Shown here one piece after another: positions 1-6,674 of a stretch of DNA of 9,015 nucleotides. The stretch covers positions 1 to 9,015 of the forward strand of contig PWOD01000050.1 of the NCBI GenBank assembly GCA_003557545.1, written 5' to 3'. The translations under genes were made by a program, and so were the position numbers. Position 1 is the first letter of the stretch; each line of letters begins with the position of its first letter. Under the pieces are notes generated by a model that searched no databases, had not been told where the DNA came from, and saw only the letters and a list, made by a program, of their open reading frames with translations. This DNA comes from a bacterium. GTDB taxonomy: Bacteria > T1Sed10-126.

Positions 1-977
1 AAGCCATGGTTGGTGGCCACCGCTGGCACCGGGGCAACCAGCTTAATCGAGCAATTCAGAGTGATCGGCAACCCGGATCAGTGTTTAAACCAATTCTTTT
101 TACTGCAGCACTTGATCAGGGCTACACACAGACGGAAATTTTACACGATATGCCAATGAGTTTTAATACCCCCCAGGGTCGCTGGCAACCTCGTAACTAC
201 AGCGGTTATTTCAACGGCGAAGTCACGCTGAGAAGAGCTCTCTCTGACAGTCTGAATCTTGCAACCATAGATCTGATAAGAAAAATCAGTCCCCAAACAA
301 CAATCGACTATGCAGAAAAACTGGGGGTTCGTTCGAGACTTGAACCAAATCTGGCCCTGGCGCTCGGGGGGCTCGGACAGGGTGTTTCACTGCTGGAAAT
401 GGTCAACGTATACAGCAGCTTTGCCAACCAGGGAATTCGGACCAACGAAATATTTATTCGTGAAGTAAAGGATAGAGAAGGAAACACACTTGAACGAAAT
501 TTCACCAGAAAACGTGAAGCAATCTCCCCGCAGGTCGCCTTTCTGATCACCAACATGCTGGAGGAAGCGGTCGATGCAGGGACCGGATCCAGCCGGGTGG
601 GCCGCCACTTCAACCGGCCGATCGCCGGTAAAACAGGGACAACCAACAACTTTCGCGATGCCTGGTTTGTTGGCTATACACCCCAACTGGTAATCGGGAC
701 CTGGTTTGGTTACGACAGGAACAACCAATCTCTAGGACCAAACATGACCGGCGGAGTAGTCGCCGGAGAGTTCTGGCGACGCTATGCAGAAAAAATCCTC
801 GACAATTATAACCCACAGCATTTTTCAGTTCCAAACGGCATAAGTTTTGTTAATGTTAATACCCGAACAGGATATCGGGCAACCCCACAATGTGAAGAGA
901 CAGCCCGGATTCCCTTTCTTACCGGAACCGTTCCACGAATCCAAAACCCTCCTATCGCGCGAAGTTTTATCCACTAA
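1..977 (+). CDS. Class A penicillin-binding protein (PBP1A-like), C-terminal transpeptidase part, 5' truncated by window
   Basis: This is the transpeptidase half of a bifunctional peptidoglycan synthase, which cross-links stem peptides on the outer face of the cytoplasmic membrane. The frame is open to the window edge, so the glycosyltransferase domain and membrane anchor lie upstream; the ATG at base 6 is an internal Met (AMVGG is a usual PBP1A stretch). Counting from that Met, the three penicillin-binding motifs are present: RQPGSVFKP with nucleophile Ser25 and Lys28 (SxxK), SLN at 82-84 (SxN), and KTGTT at 209-213. The last is followed by RDAWFVGYTP, typical of PBP1A/2A. The protein ends about 110 residues after KTGTT, so it lacks a PASTA or fibronectin-type tail. 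It stops at TAA 975-977, and no convincing terminator follows. The family assignment is secure; which paralogue it is cannot be decided from this part. Confidence 0.95.
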   Translation, partial: AMVGGHRWHRGNQLNRAIQSDRQPGSVFKPILFTAALDQGYTQTEILHDMPMSFNTPQGRWQPRNYSGYFNGEVTLRRALSDSLNLATIDLIRKISPQTTIDYAEKLGVRSRLEPNLALALGGLGQGVSLLEMVNVYSSFANQGIRTNEIFIREVKDREGNTLERNFTRKREAISPQVAFLITNMLEEAVDAGTGSSRVGRHFNRPIAGKTGTTNNFRDAWFVGYTPQLVIGTWFGYDRNNQSLGPNMTGGVVAGEFWRRYAEKILDNYNPQHFSVPNGISFVNVNTRTGYRATPQCEETARIPFLTGTVPRIQNPPIARSFIH

Positions 978-1031
978 TCCAGGATTTTTCTCATTTAACC
1001 CCCCACACTCAAGGGAAAATTTAGCAATTAA

Positions 1032-1060
1032 CTAAATCAGCCGCTGCCAACTGCCGAAAA
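1032..1060 (+). promoter_or_regulatory. Candidate sigma-28/SigD flagellar promoter
   Basis: CTAAA at 1032-1036 and GCCGAAAA at 1053-1060 resemble the flagellar sigma factor consensus (TAAA, about 15 bases, GCCGATAA/T). The spacing from TAAA to GCCG is 16, one base longer than the usual 15. The site lies upstream of the flagellin gene, the classic SigD/FliA target. The inferred transcript start is near 1066-1068, giving a leader of about 85 bases. This is assigned by eye from consensus and position. Confidence 0.6.
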
Positions 1061-1064
1061 TCAG

Positions 1065-1100
1065 ACTGATGGTGGTCAGATCTATTGCCCCCCCATCAGT
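1065..1100 (+). promoter_or_regulatory. Hairpin at the predicted 5' end of the flagellin mRNA
   Basis: ACTGATGG at 1065-1072 is exactly complementary to CCATCAGT at 1093-1100. Two more G-C pairs are possible inside after a one-base bulge. The left arm starts almost exactly at the transcript start inferred from the SigD-like promoter, so the mRNA could begin with a stem-loop. 5'-terminal stem-loops are known to protect mRNAs from decay. No U-tract follows, so it is not an obvious terminator of the upstream PBP gene. The loop ends in a run of seven C (1088-1094). Confidence 0.45.
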
Positions 1101-1141
1101 ACTATCTGTCTTAACAATAGAGTCAATTTGCAGATTTTTCT

Positions 1142-1146
1142 GGAGG
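1142..1146 (+). promoter_or_regulatory. Ribosome binding site that sets the flagellin start
   Basis: GGAGG lies five bases before the ATG at 1152. This supports ATG 1152, not the in-frame TTG at 1128, which lies upstream of this site and would add eight residues before the conserved flagellin N-terminus. Confidence 0.85.
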
Positions 1147-1151
1147 AAATA

Positions 1152-2744
1152 ATGCAATCGCTTTTTCGTATAAACAGCAATGTAACCGGAACCGCTGCTC
1201 TCCAGGCCTATAAACAGGCGGCCAGTTCAATGAACCGGGCCGAACAGCAACTGGCCTCAGGCAGCCGGCTTAACAAGGCGGGAGATAATCCAACCGGTAT
1301 GGCAATAACTGAACGATTCCGTTCGGCAGTAGAAGGATTAACCCGAGGACAGAAAAATGCCCAGGACGGGATTTCCATGATACAGACGGCTGAAGGAGCC
1401 CTGAGTGAAATTCAGGAAAAACTATTGGAACTTCGAACCCTGACCGTCAAGGCGGCGTCTGATGCCTTAACCGATTTTGATCGCCAGCAGCTGCATCACC
1501 GGTCACGCTCAATAATCCAGGAGATTAACCGAATCCGTGATATGACTGAATATAATGAAATGAAGCTGCTGATGGGCGGAGTTCAGGAACTGGCAGATAT
1601 CAATGGCGACCGCTGGGAAGATCTCCAGGATGGATTATGGGGGGAGATTCAAGAAGCCATCGAAAGAGCAGCCCAGAGCGGGCAAACCCAGGTTATCAAT
1701 GTTTCTGCCAGTATTATGGCCGAAGGGACAGAAACGCATGAAAGTACCGCTATGGCCTTTGATGTTTTACGCCAGCTAAGCCCCCATTTAACTGATCCCC
1801 GGCAGGATTTAGAAAAGGCCTTTCAATGGTGGTCAGATCGGTTTGAGATCGCCACAGGTGTCAGATTCAACGTAGACTGGGAAGATGAGACGGGTGATGC
1901 ACCTCCCGCCACCACCGCTTCCAACGGAACTCCGCTGGTTTCAGGGACGCAGAACAACTACACCGAAGAGGGCTACGCCGGACAGTTCCGGTTTGGAGTT
2001 GACCCGGGAGTACCAAGCCGCTCAGTCACAATGACAGCCGGTCCACCTCCCCCGAGCGGACTGAACGATTCAATGATTACCATAGGCAACACAGTTTTCA
2101 CTCCTGAAAATCCCCACGCACCCTGGGGTGATGATGGCGACCCGGATACCGAAAGTTTCCGGTTTGTTGCCAAACACACCGTAGGTCTAGCCCTGGGCTG
2201 GCCCCAGGTTGCAGCTATTCCAGAGGAAAACACAGTGATGGATCTCGATTTTGGATCCCACAGACATGCTCACGAACTAACCGGTGAAGTTGAAGAGGCT
2301 GTCCTGCAGCAGTTATTTAACACGCGTGAAACACAACTTGTAGGGGACGGTACAGGACGTGCAACCTTCCACGTAGGAGCCAACCGGGACGACGTCATTA
2401 CTGTCGAATTTGAGCGGGTTGATGCGCGCACATTAGGAGTCTGGTGTACAGATCTAACCACCCGGGACCGGGCTAACCGATCGCTGGAACAGATCGACCA
2501 GGCGATCGAAGAACTGCTTACACAACGAGGGCGGCTGGGGGCTTCCGAAAACCGCTTAAAAAAAGCGCTTGATTTTAGCGGTAATTTGGGAGCTAACACC
2601 AAGATGGCCCGCAGCAAAATAACCGACACCAATATGGCCCAGCAGATAAGCGAGCATACCAGATCTTCAATCCTGGCGGGCCAGGGGGCAAATGTCCTGC
2701 GAACCAGTCAATTAAATATAGAGATGGCCCTGCAGTTAATTTAA
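1152..2744 (+). CDS. Flagellin with an inserted matrixin-like, apparently inactive metallopeptidase domain
   Basis: This is the 530-residue filament subunit, exported by the flagellar type III apparatus. Residues 1-145 form the N-terminal D0/D1 helices: LASGSRLNKAGDNPTGMAI matches the family signature at 34-52 and EINRI is at 124-128. Residues 405-530 form the C-terminal D1/D0 part (VGANRDDVI, LGASENRL, then ALQLI at the end). The C-terminal part shows the usual heptad pattern. Between them, in place of the usual variable D2/D3, lie about 245 residues. Here I recognise matrixin (M10) landmarks in order: AFQWWSDRFEIATGVRF at 223-239, FRFGVDPG at 279-286, FRFVAKHTVGLALGW at 336-350, a Met-turn-like TVMDLDF at 361-367, and ELTGEVEEAVLQQLF at 375-389. 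HExGHxLGLxH is reduced to H342-T-V-G-L-A-L-G-W-P-Q352, so catalytic Glu and two zinc His are absent. Flagellin identity is certain; the insert fold is an inference by eye, and an unrelated variable domain is the alternative. The usual symbol would be fliC or hag. Confidence 0.93.
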   Translation: MQSLFRINSNVTGTAALQAYKQAASSMNRAEQQLASGSRLNKAGDNPTGMAITERFRSAVEGLTRGQKNAQDGISMIQTAEGALSEIQEKLLELRTLTVKAASDALTDFDRQQLHHRSRSIIQEINRIRDMTEYNEMKLLMGGVQELADINGDRWEDLQDGLWGEIQEAIERAAQSGQTQVINVSASIMAEGTETHESTAMAFDVLRQLSPHLTDPRQDLEKAFQWWSDRFEIATGVRFNVDWEDETGDAPPATTASNGTPLVSGTQNNYTEEGYAGQFRFGVDPGVPSRSVTMTAGPPPPSGLNDSMITIGNTVFTPENPHAPWGDDGDPDTESFRFVAKHTVGLALGWPQVAAIPEENTVMDLDFGSHRHAHELTGEVEEAVLQQLFNTRETQLVGDGTGRATFHVGANRDDVITVEFERVDARTLGVWCTDLTTRDRANRSLEQIDQAIEELLTQRGRLGASENRLKKALDFSGNLGANTKMARSKITDTNMAQQISEHTRSSILAGQGANVLRTSQLNIEMALQLI

Positions 2745-2766
2745 CCCCCTGAAAACAGCGGTTACC

Positions 2767-2802
2767 AGGATCTACTGTCTAATAGGCAGTAAGATCTTCT
2801 TT
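2767..2802 (+). terminator. Probable intrinsic terminator of the flagellin gene
   Basis: GATCTACTGTC (2769-2779) pairs with GGCAGT plus AGATC (2785-2796) around a five-base loop TAATA, with A2791 bulged and one G-T wobble. Two outer pairs (2767/2798 and 2768/2797, one a wobble) may extend the stem to 13 pairs. TTCTTT follows at 2797-2802. It lies 25 bases after the flagellin stop and covers the stop codon and last codons of the convergent ppdK gene, so the same DNA is both coding and terminator. The U-tract is interrupted, so termination may be partial. Confidence 0.55.
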
Positions 2803-5610
2803 GACATCAATCGCGGCCTGAGCAGCAGCCAGCCGGGCAATAGGCACCCTGTATGGACTACAACTCACGTAATCAAGGCCGTTGGCATGACAGAACTTAA
2901 CCGAAGATGGTTCGCCGCCATGCTCACCACAGATACCAACCTTCAGAGCTTTACGAGTCTGACGACCACGGGTAACACCCATCTTAATCAACTCACCCAC
3001 TCCACTGCGGTCGATTACGGCAAATGGGTCCTCCGGTAAAATTCCCTCATACTGGTAGTATTCAAGGAACTTAGTAGCATCATCCCGACTGATACCAAAG
3101 GTTGTCTGGGTAAGATCATTTGTACCGAAGGAGAAAAACTCTGCATGTTGAGCTATTTCAGCAGCTAAGACGGCAGCCCGGGGAAGCTCAATCATTGTCC
3201 CAATCTTATAATCGATTGTCCGTTCAGCCTCGCGCAGAACTTCCTGACAGATCTCATCGACATTTTCCCGCAAGATCTCTAATTCACGGGGTACACCGAC
3301 GAGAGGAATCATAATCTCCGGTTGAACATCAACCCCATCCTGGGCGACATTAACAGCAGCCTCCATTATTGCCCGGGTCTGCATCTCATAAACTTCGGGA
3401 TAAGAAATTCCCATCCGGCAGCCACGGTGACCAAGCATTGGATTAAACTCCTCAAGATTAGCAACAAGCTGTTTGATCCTTTTAAGGGATGTTCCCAGGT
3501 TATCAGCAACCCGCTGCTGTTCAGCCTCTTCCTGCGGCAAAAATTCGTGAAGAGGTGGATCGAGCAGTCGGACAGTAACTGGCAACCCATCCATTGCTCT
3601 AAAGATTCCTTCAAAATCCTTTCGCTGTTCCGGAAGCAGAGCATCCAGAGCCGTGCGATATTCAGGCAGGGTTTCTTCCAGCTGTTTCCTGACCTTTTCA
3701 AGAGCTGCCTCCAGCTCTTCAACTTTATTACTCTGGGCTGTTTCTATCTCGTTAACCAGTTTTTCCTCCTGAATCCGCAACTCCTGAACATCAGGTGCGG
3801 CAAGAATCATCTGGCGAACATAATCGATTCTGTTATCTTCGAAGAACATATGCTCAGTCCGAGTCAGTCCAATCCCCTCAGCACCGAACTCCCGGGCCAG
3901 TCTGGCATCATCCGGGGTATCAGCATTAGTTCGTACGCCAAGCTCACGGTACTGATCGGCCCAGCTCATCAGCTCTTCAAACTCACCGGTAAGCTCAGCC
4001 TCTGTCATCTCCATCTTACCGATAAAAACCTCGCCGGTACCACCGTCGATGGTAAACCATTCACCGGCCTCATAAGTTTCACCGGCGACCTCGACAGTTT
4101 TAGCTGCATAATCAATATTCAAAGCTCCACAGCCGGCCACACAGGGTTTACCCATACCACGGGCCACAACCGCAGCGTGAGAGGTACCGCCACCACGGGA
4201 GGTCAAAATACCCTCAGCGATATTCATACCACCAATATCTTCCGGTGAGGTTTCATGCCGGACCAGCAGAACTTTTTCTCCCTGCTCAGCAAGCTTTTCC
4301 GCTTCGTCAGATTCAAGAACTATCTTACCACTGGCGGCACCCGGACTGGCACCCAGTCCAACTGCAACCGCCTTATTCTCTTGCTTAGCCTCAGGATCGA
4401 TCATCGGATGGAGCATCTGATCCAAACGTGACGCCTCCACTCTATCCAGAGCTTTCTCCCTGCTAATAATTCCTTCTTCAGAAAGATCATGAGCGATCTT
4501 AACCATTGCCGGAGCTGTCCGCTTACCGGTTCTTGTTTGAAGTATATAGAGAACGCCACTCTGAACGGTAAACTCAATATCCTGCATCTCCTGGTAATGG
4601 GTCTCCAGTCGATCAAAAACATCAGCCAGCTCCTGGTAAATTTCCGGCATTTCCTCTTCCAGGGTAGCGAACTCTGTCTTGCCCGATTTTTCACGCTCAT
4701 AGCTGTTTAGAGGGCGGGGTGTTCTGGCACCCGATACAACATCTTCGCCCTGGGCATTCGGCAGATATTCACCGGTATGTTTCTTTACTCCATTGGCCGG
4801 ATCACGAGTAAATGCTACTCCTGTTGCACAGTTTTCACCCATATTACCAAAAACCATCGTCTGAACGTTAACAGCAGTTCCAACATCATGGGGAAGATTA
4901 TTAATCTCTCGCCATTTAACAGCACGATCATTATTCCACGATTCAAAGACAGCAGTAATTCCGCCCCAGAGCTGTTCAGCAGGATCATCCGGGAACTCCT
5001 CACCGGTCTCCTCGCGGTAACATTTTTTGAACTGATCAACCAGATCTTTCCAGTCATCAGCCGTAAGTTCGGTATCATCCTGCACATCAAGAGCCGCCTT
5101 TTTTTCAGCAATCATCTCTTCAAAAACATCACCGTCTATCCCCTTAACAACATTCCCGTACATCTGAACAAACCGGCGATAACTATCGTAGGCAAATCGG
5201 GGATCATCAGACTGTTTTATCAGCCCTTTAACCGAAACATCATTAAGACCCAGGTTAAGCACGGTATCCATCATCCCGGGCATACTTACGGGAGCACCGG
5301 ACCGCACACTGAACAACAGTGGATCATCCGGATCACCGAACTTCTTCCCCATTAATTTTTCTATACGTGCTATGTACTCCTTCACAATACCATCCAGTTC
5401 TTCTGGATACTGACGGTTATTCTTATAATATTCCCGGCAGACCTCAGTAGAGATGGTAAAGCCCGGGGGAACCGGAACTCCTATACTACTCATCTCTGCC
5501 AGATTAGAACCTTTTCCGCCAAGCAGGTGAGCAAGGTCAGCCCCACCTTCAGTTTCTTCTCCACCAAATAAAAAAACCAGCTGATTATTTCCCACTGTTT
5601 CACCAGTCAT
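2779..5610 (-). CDS. ppdK: Pyruvate, phosphate dikinase
   Basis: Cytoplasmic enzyme interconverting ATP, phosphate and pyruvate with AMP, pyrophosphate and phosphoenolpyruvate; in anaerobes it commonly works in PPi-linked glycolysis or gluconeogenesis. The ORF encodes 943 residues. The N-terminal nucleotide-binding domain shows GGKGSNLAEM (31-40), SVRSGAPVSMPGMMDT (101-116) and DIEFTVQSGVLYILQTR (344-360). The swivelling phosphohistidine domain has TSHAAVVARGMGKPC with carrier His478 and the preceding Thr476 that regulatory proteins modify in this family. The C-terminal PEP/pyruvate barrel has LTRTEHMFF (582-590), RLLDPPLHEF, IGTMIELPRA, FGTNDLTQ (828-835) and CGEHGGEPSS with catalytic Cys894. 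It exceeds the roughly 874-residue family length largely through a coiled-coil-like insert near 605-650. GGGTSH replaces the usual GGMTSH. The start is ATG 5608-5610 because AGGAGG sits eight bases before it; the ATG at 5643 lacks such a site. Confidence 0.98.
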   Translation of the reverse strand: MTGETVGNNQLVFLFGGEETEGGADLAHLLGGKGSNLAEMSSIGVPVPPGFTISTEVCREYYKNNRQYPEELDGIVKEYIARIEKLMGKKFGDPDDPLLFSVRSGAPVSMPGMMDTVLNLGLNDVSVKGLIKQSDDPRFAYDSYRRFVQMYGNVVKGIDGDVFEEMIAEKKAALDVQDDTELTADDWKDLVDQFKKCYREETGEEFPDDPAEQLWGGITAVFESWNNDRAVKWREINNLPHDVGTAVNVQTMVFGNMGENCATGVAFTRDPANGVKKHTGEYLPNAQGEDVVSGARTPRPLNSYEREKSGKTEFATLEEEMPEIYQELADVFDRLETHYQEMQDIEFTVQSGVLYILQTRTGKRTAPAMVKIAHDLSEEGIISREKALDRVEASRLDQMLHPMIDPEAKQENKAVAVGLGASPGAASGKIVLESDEAEKLAEQGEKVLLVRHETSPEDIGGMNIAEGILTSRGGGTSHAAVVARGMGKPCVAGCGALNIDYAAKTVEVAGETYEAGEWFTIDGGTGEVFIGKMEMTEAELTGEFEELMSWADQYRELGVRTNADTPDDARLAREFGAEGIGLTRTEHMFFEDNRIDYVRQMILAAPDVQELRIQEEKLVNEIETAQSNKVEELEAALEKVRKQLEETLPEYRTALDALLPEQRKDFEGIFRAMDGLPVTVRLLDPPLHEFLPQEEAEQQRVADNLGTSLKRIKQLVANLEEFNPMLGHRGCRMGISYPEVYEMQTRAIMEAAVNVAQDGVDVQPEIMIPLVGVPRELEILRENVDEICQEVLREAERTIDYKIGTMIELPRAAVLAAEIAQHAEFFSFGTNDLTQTTFGISRDDATKFLEYYQYEGILPEDPFAVIDRSGVGELIKMGVTRGRQTRKALKVGICGEHGGEPSSVKFCHANGLDYVSCSPYRVPIARLAAAQAAIDVKEDLTAY

Positions 5611-5618
5611 GCTAACTA

Positions 5619-5624
5619 CCTCCT
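5619..5624 (-). promoter_or_regulatory. Ribosome binding site that sets the ppdK start
   Basis: A perfect AGGAGG on the minus strand, eight bases before the ATG at 5610. It lies between this ATG and the upstream in-frame ATG at 5643 and so selects the shorter protein starting MTGETV. Confidence 0.85.
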
Positions 5625-5693
5625 GAAAAATTAAACTAAACATCTAATTTCAAAAAAATTACCGTATCTCTGATTAAAAAATTACCAGAGGAA

Positions 5694-5722
5694 ATTTTAG
5701 CCTATTGAAGCGATTAAGTTAA
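5694..5722 (-). promoter_or_regulatory. Candidate sigma-A promoter of ppdK
   Basis: On the minus strand TTAACT (5717-5722) and TAAAAT (5694-5699) are separated by exactly 17 bases, matching four and five of six positions of the -35 and -10 consensus. The predicted start near 5687 leaves a leader of roughly 75-80 bases before the ATG. The -35 box overlaps an imperfect dyad at 5719-5738, which could be an operator. The region is AT-rich, so chance matches are a concern. Confidence 0.45.
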
Positions 5723-5880
5723 CCCTCATCAGGGGTAAAACTAAAGTTTTTTCAAAATATTCTGCTAATTTCTACTTTTCAACCGGATCTTCCGGTTAAG
5801 AGATCAAAAAATCAGTACAAACCACCATAAAATCGTTCGTGAAAAATAGATTTTTCCCTCTATTAAGAAATCCAACCAGG

Positions 5881-5919
5881 AAGGTGACTCTACAAACTAA
5901 GGAGTCAGAAAGTTACCTT
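5881..5919 (-). terminator. Inverted repeat after the beta-barrel gene, possible weak terminator
   Basis: AAGGTGACT (5881-5889) and AGTTACCTT (5911-5919) are inverted copies with one transition difference, and an inner GACTC/GAGTC pair competes with the outer stem. The element begins at the stop codon of the beta-barrel gene. On the minus strand the following TTTCTT comes only about ten bases after the stem, so it is a poor match to an intrinsic terminator; another kind of repeat is possible. Confidence 0.25.
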
Positions 5920-6659
5920 CAGAGACCGACGTTAAATCTTAAATTATAACGGTTTACTTCAGCGAACTCAGCCTCCGCCACAATCCCCCACAGTCCCATG
6001 GAAAACTGGGTCCCGAGGAAAAATTTACTTTCAGTAGAGCTGTAATCATCCAGATCGATCGTATCCATATCCGGATCAGCCTCAATTCTCGTAAGTCCAA
6101 CACCGGCATAAGGAGTCAACAGAACAAATCCTTTACTAACCGACAAATCAACCCCGTAACTGGTCATATCAAGCTCAGACACACCAGTGAGACGACTACC
6201 GCTGAGCCGCAGAGAAACAGCTGGAGTCACCGGTCCTCCCTGGACAACCGCATATTTAACAGCTCCACCGAGCAGTTTAGCATTACCCCCGGGGACCATC
6301 GAATATGAAGCGGTCAGATCAACACCGTAGGGTAAACCCTTGGCCGCATAAATTCGTGGAAGGAATAAAAAACTGGGCGCGTTACCACCAAACCCCTCAT
6401 CCATATAGGTGGCACTTTTAAAGTTGGTCATCGACAGATCAACTCCCAGATCAAACCCAACTAAACCACGAGTGGCCGCCGGATCAAGCGGCGCATGACT
6501 GAGGGCCAGCCCCAGATCACGAGCAAAATCATCAAACAGATCCTGATCGGTGAATTCCAACTCAATATCTCTGGCCTGCAATGGACTCAAACTGACCAAA
6601 AACAGCCCGACCAGCAGCAACAGCGTCAATCGTTGGAGAAACTTAGCAGATATTTCCAT
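5919..6659 (-). CDS. Secreted beta-barrel-like outer-membrane protein, function unknown
   Basis: A 246-residue protein with a clear signal peptide: Lys6 and Arg10, a hydrophobic core LTLLLLVGLFLVSLSPL at 11-27 and a likely cut after LQA (27-29). The mature part is rich in Gly, Ser and Thr and shows alternating short beta segments, for example VGFDLGVDLSMTNF (67-80), YGVDLTASYSMVPGG (111-125), VTPAVSLRLSGS (144-155), SYGVDLSVSKGFVLLTPYAGVGL (with repeats of YGVDL) and LRFNVGL at the C-terminus. This is the look of a small outer-membrane beta-barrel of about 10-12 strands, and would place the organism among diderms. An acidic loop at 195-206 could bind cations. It has its own promoter, and I cannot name a substrate. 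The start at ATG 6657-6659 is chosen because GAGGAAG sits eight bases upstream; a TTG at 6710 would add 17 residues with no good site. Confidence 0.75.
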   Translation of the reverse strand: MEISAKFLQRLTLLLLVGLFLVSLSPLQARDIELEFTDQDLFDDFARDLGLALSHAPLDPAATRGLVGFDLGVDLSMTNFKSATYMDEGFGGNAPSFLFLPRIYAAKGLPYGVDLTASYSMVPGGNAKLLGGAVKYAVVQGGPVTPAVSLRLSGSRLTGVSELDMTSYGVDLSVSKGFVLLTPYAGVGLTRIEADPDMDTIDLDDYSSTESKFFLGTQFSMGLWGIVAEAEFAEVNRYNLRFNVGL

Positions 6660-6667
6660 TAATAACA

Positions 6668-6674
6668 CTTCCTC
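6668..6674 (-). promoter_or_regulatory. Ribosome binding site of the beta-barrel gene
   Basis: GAGGAAG on the minus strand, eight bases before the ATG at 6659. It decides the start in favour of a protein that begins directly with its signal peptide. Confidence 0.75.

Larger units (their letters stand above)
5611..5918. other. Gene-free 308-base gap upstream of ppdK with several dyads and a direct repeat
   Basis: No plausible coding sequence is visible. The gap holds the ppdK ribosome site and candidate promoter. It also holds a direct repeat AAAAAATTACC at 5653-5663 and 5676-5686 in the predicted leader. Three dyads are present: TTA-A-CCCT/AGGG-G-TAA at 5719-5738 with a CATC loop, a perfect AACCGGA/TCCGGTT hairpin with a three-base loop at 5781-5797, and a 16-base AT palindrome GAAAAAT-AG-ATTTTTC at 5841-5856. 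None has a proper T-tract that would make it a clear terminator. I do not recognise a known riboswitch. Confidence 0.6.

Noticed and set aside
1128-1151. Upstream TTG start for the flagellin
   Set aside because: The Shine-Dalgarno GGAGG lies inside this extension, and flagellins begin close to the conserved RIN(S/T)N stretch, as does the ATG at 1152.
2745-2766. CCCCTG-AAAA-CAGCGG hairpin as a ppdK terminator
   Set aside because: The stem has a mismatch and the minus strand continues with GGTTAAATTAA, not a T-tract; too weak to call.
3322-4248. Long plus-strand ORF of 308 codons
   Set aside because: It lies wholly antisense within ppdK, whose conserved domains are continuous; composition is Ser/Ile/Leu/Phe-rich and no domain or ribosome site is visible.
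4777-5355. Plus-strand ORF of 192 codons
   Set aside because: Antisense to the conserved nucleotide-binding part of ppdK; low-complexity shadow sequence.
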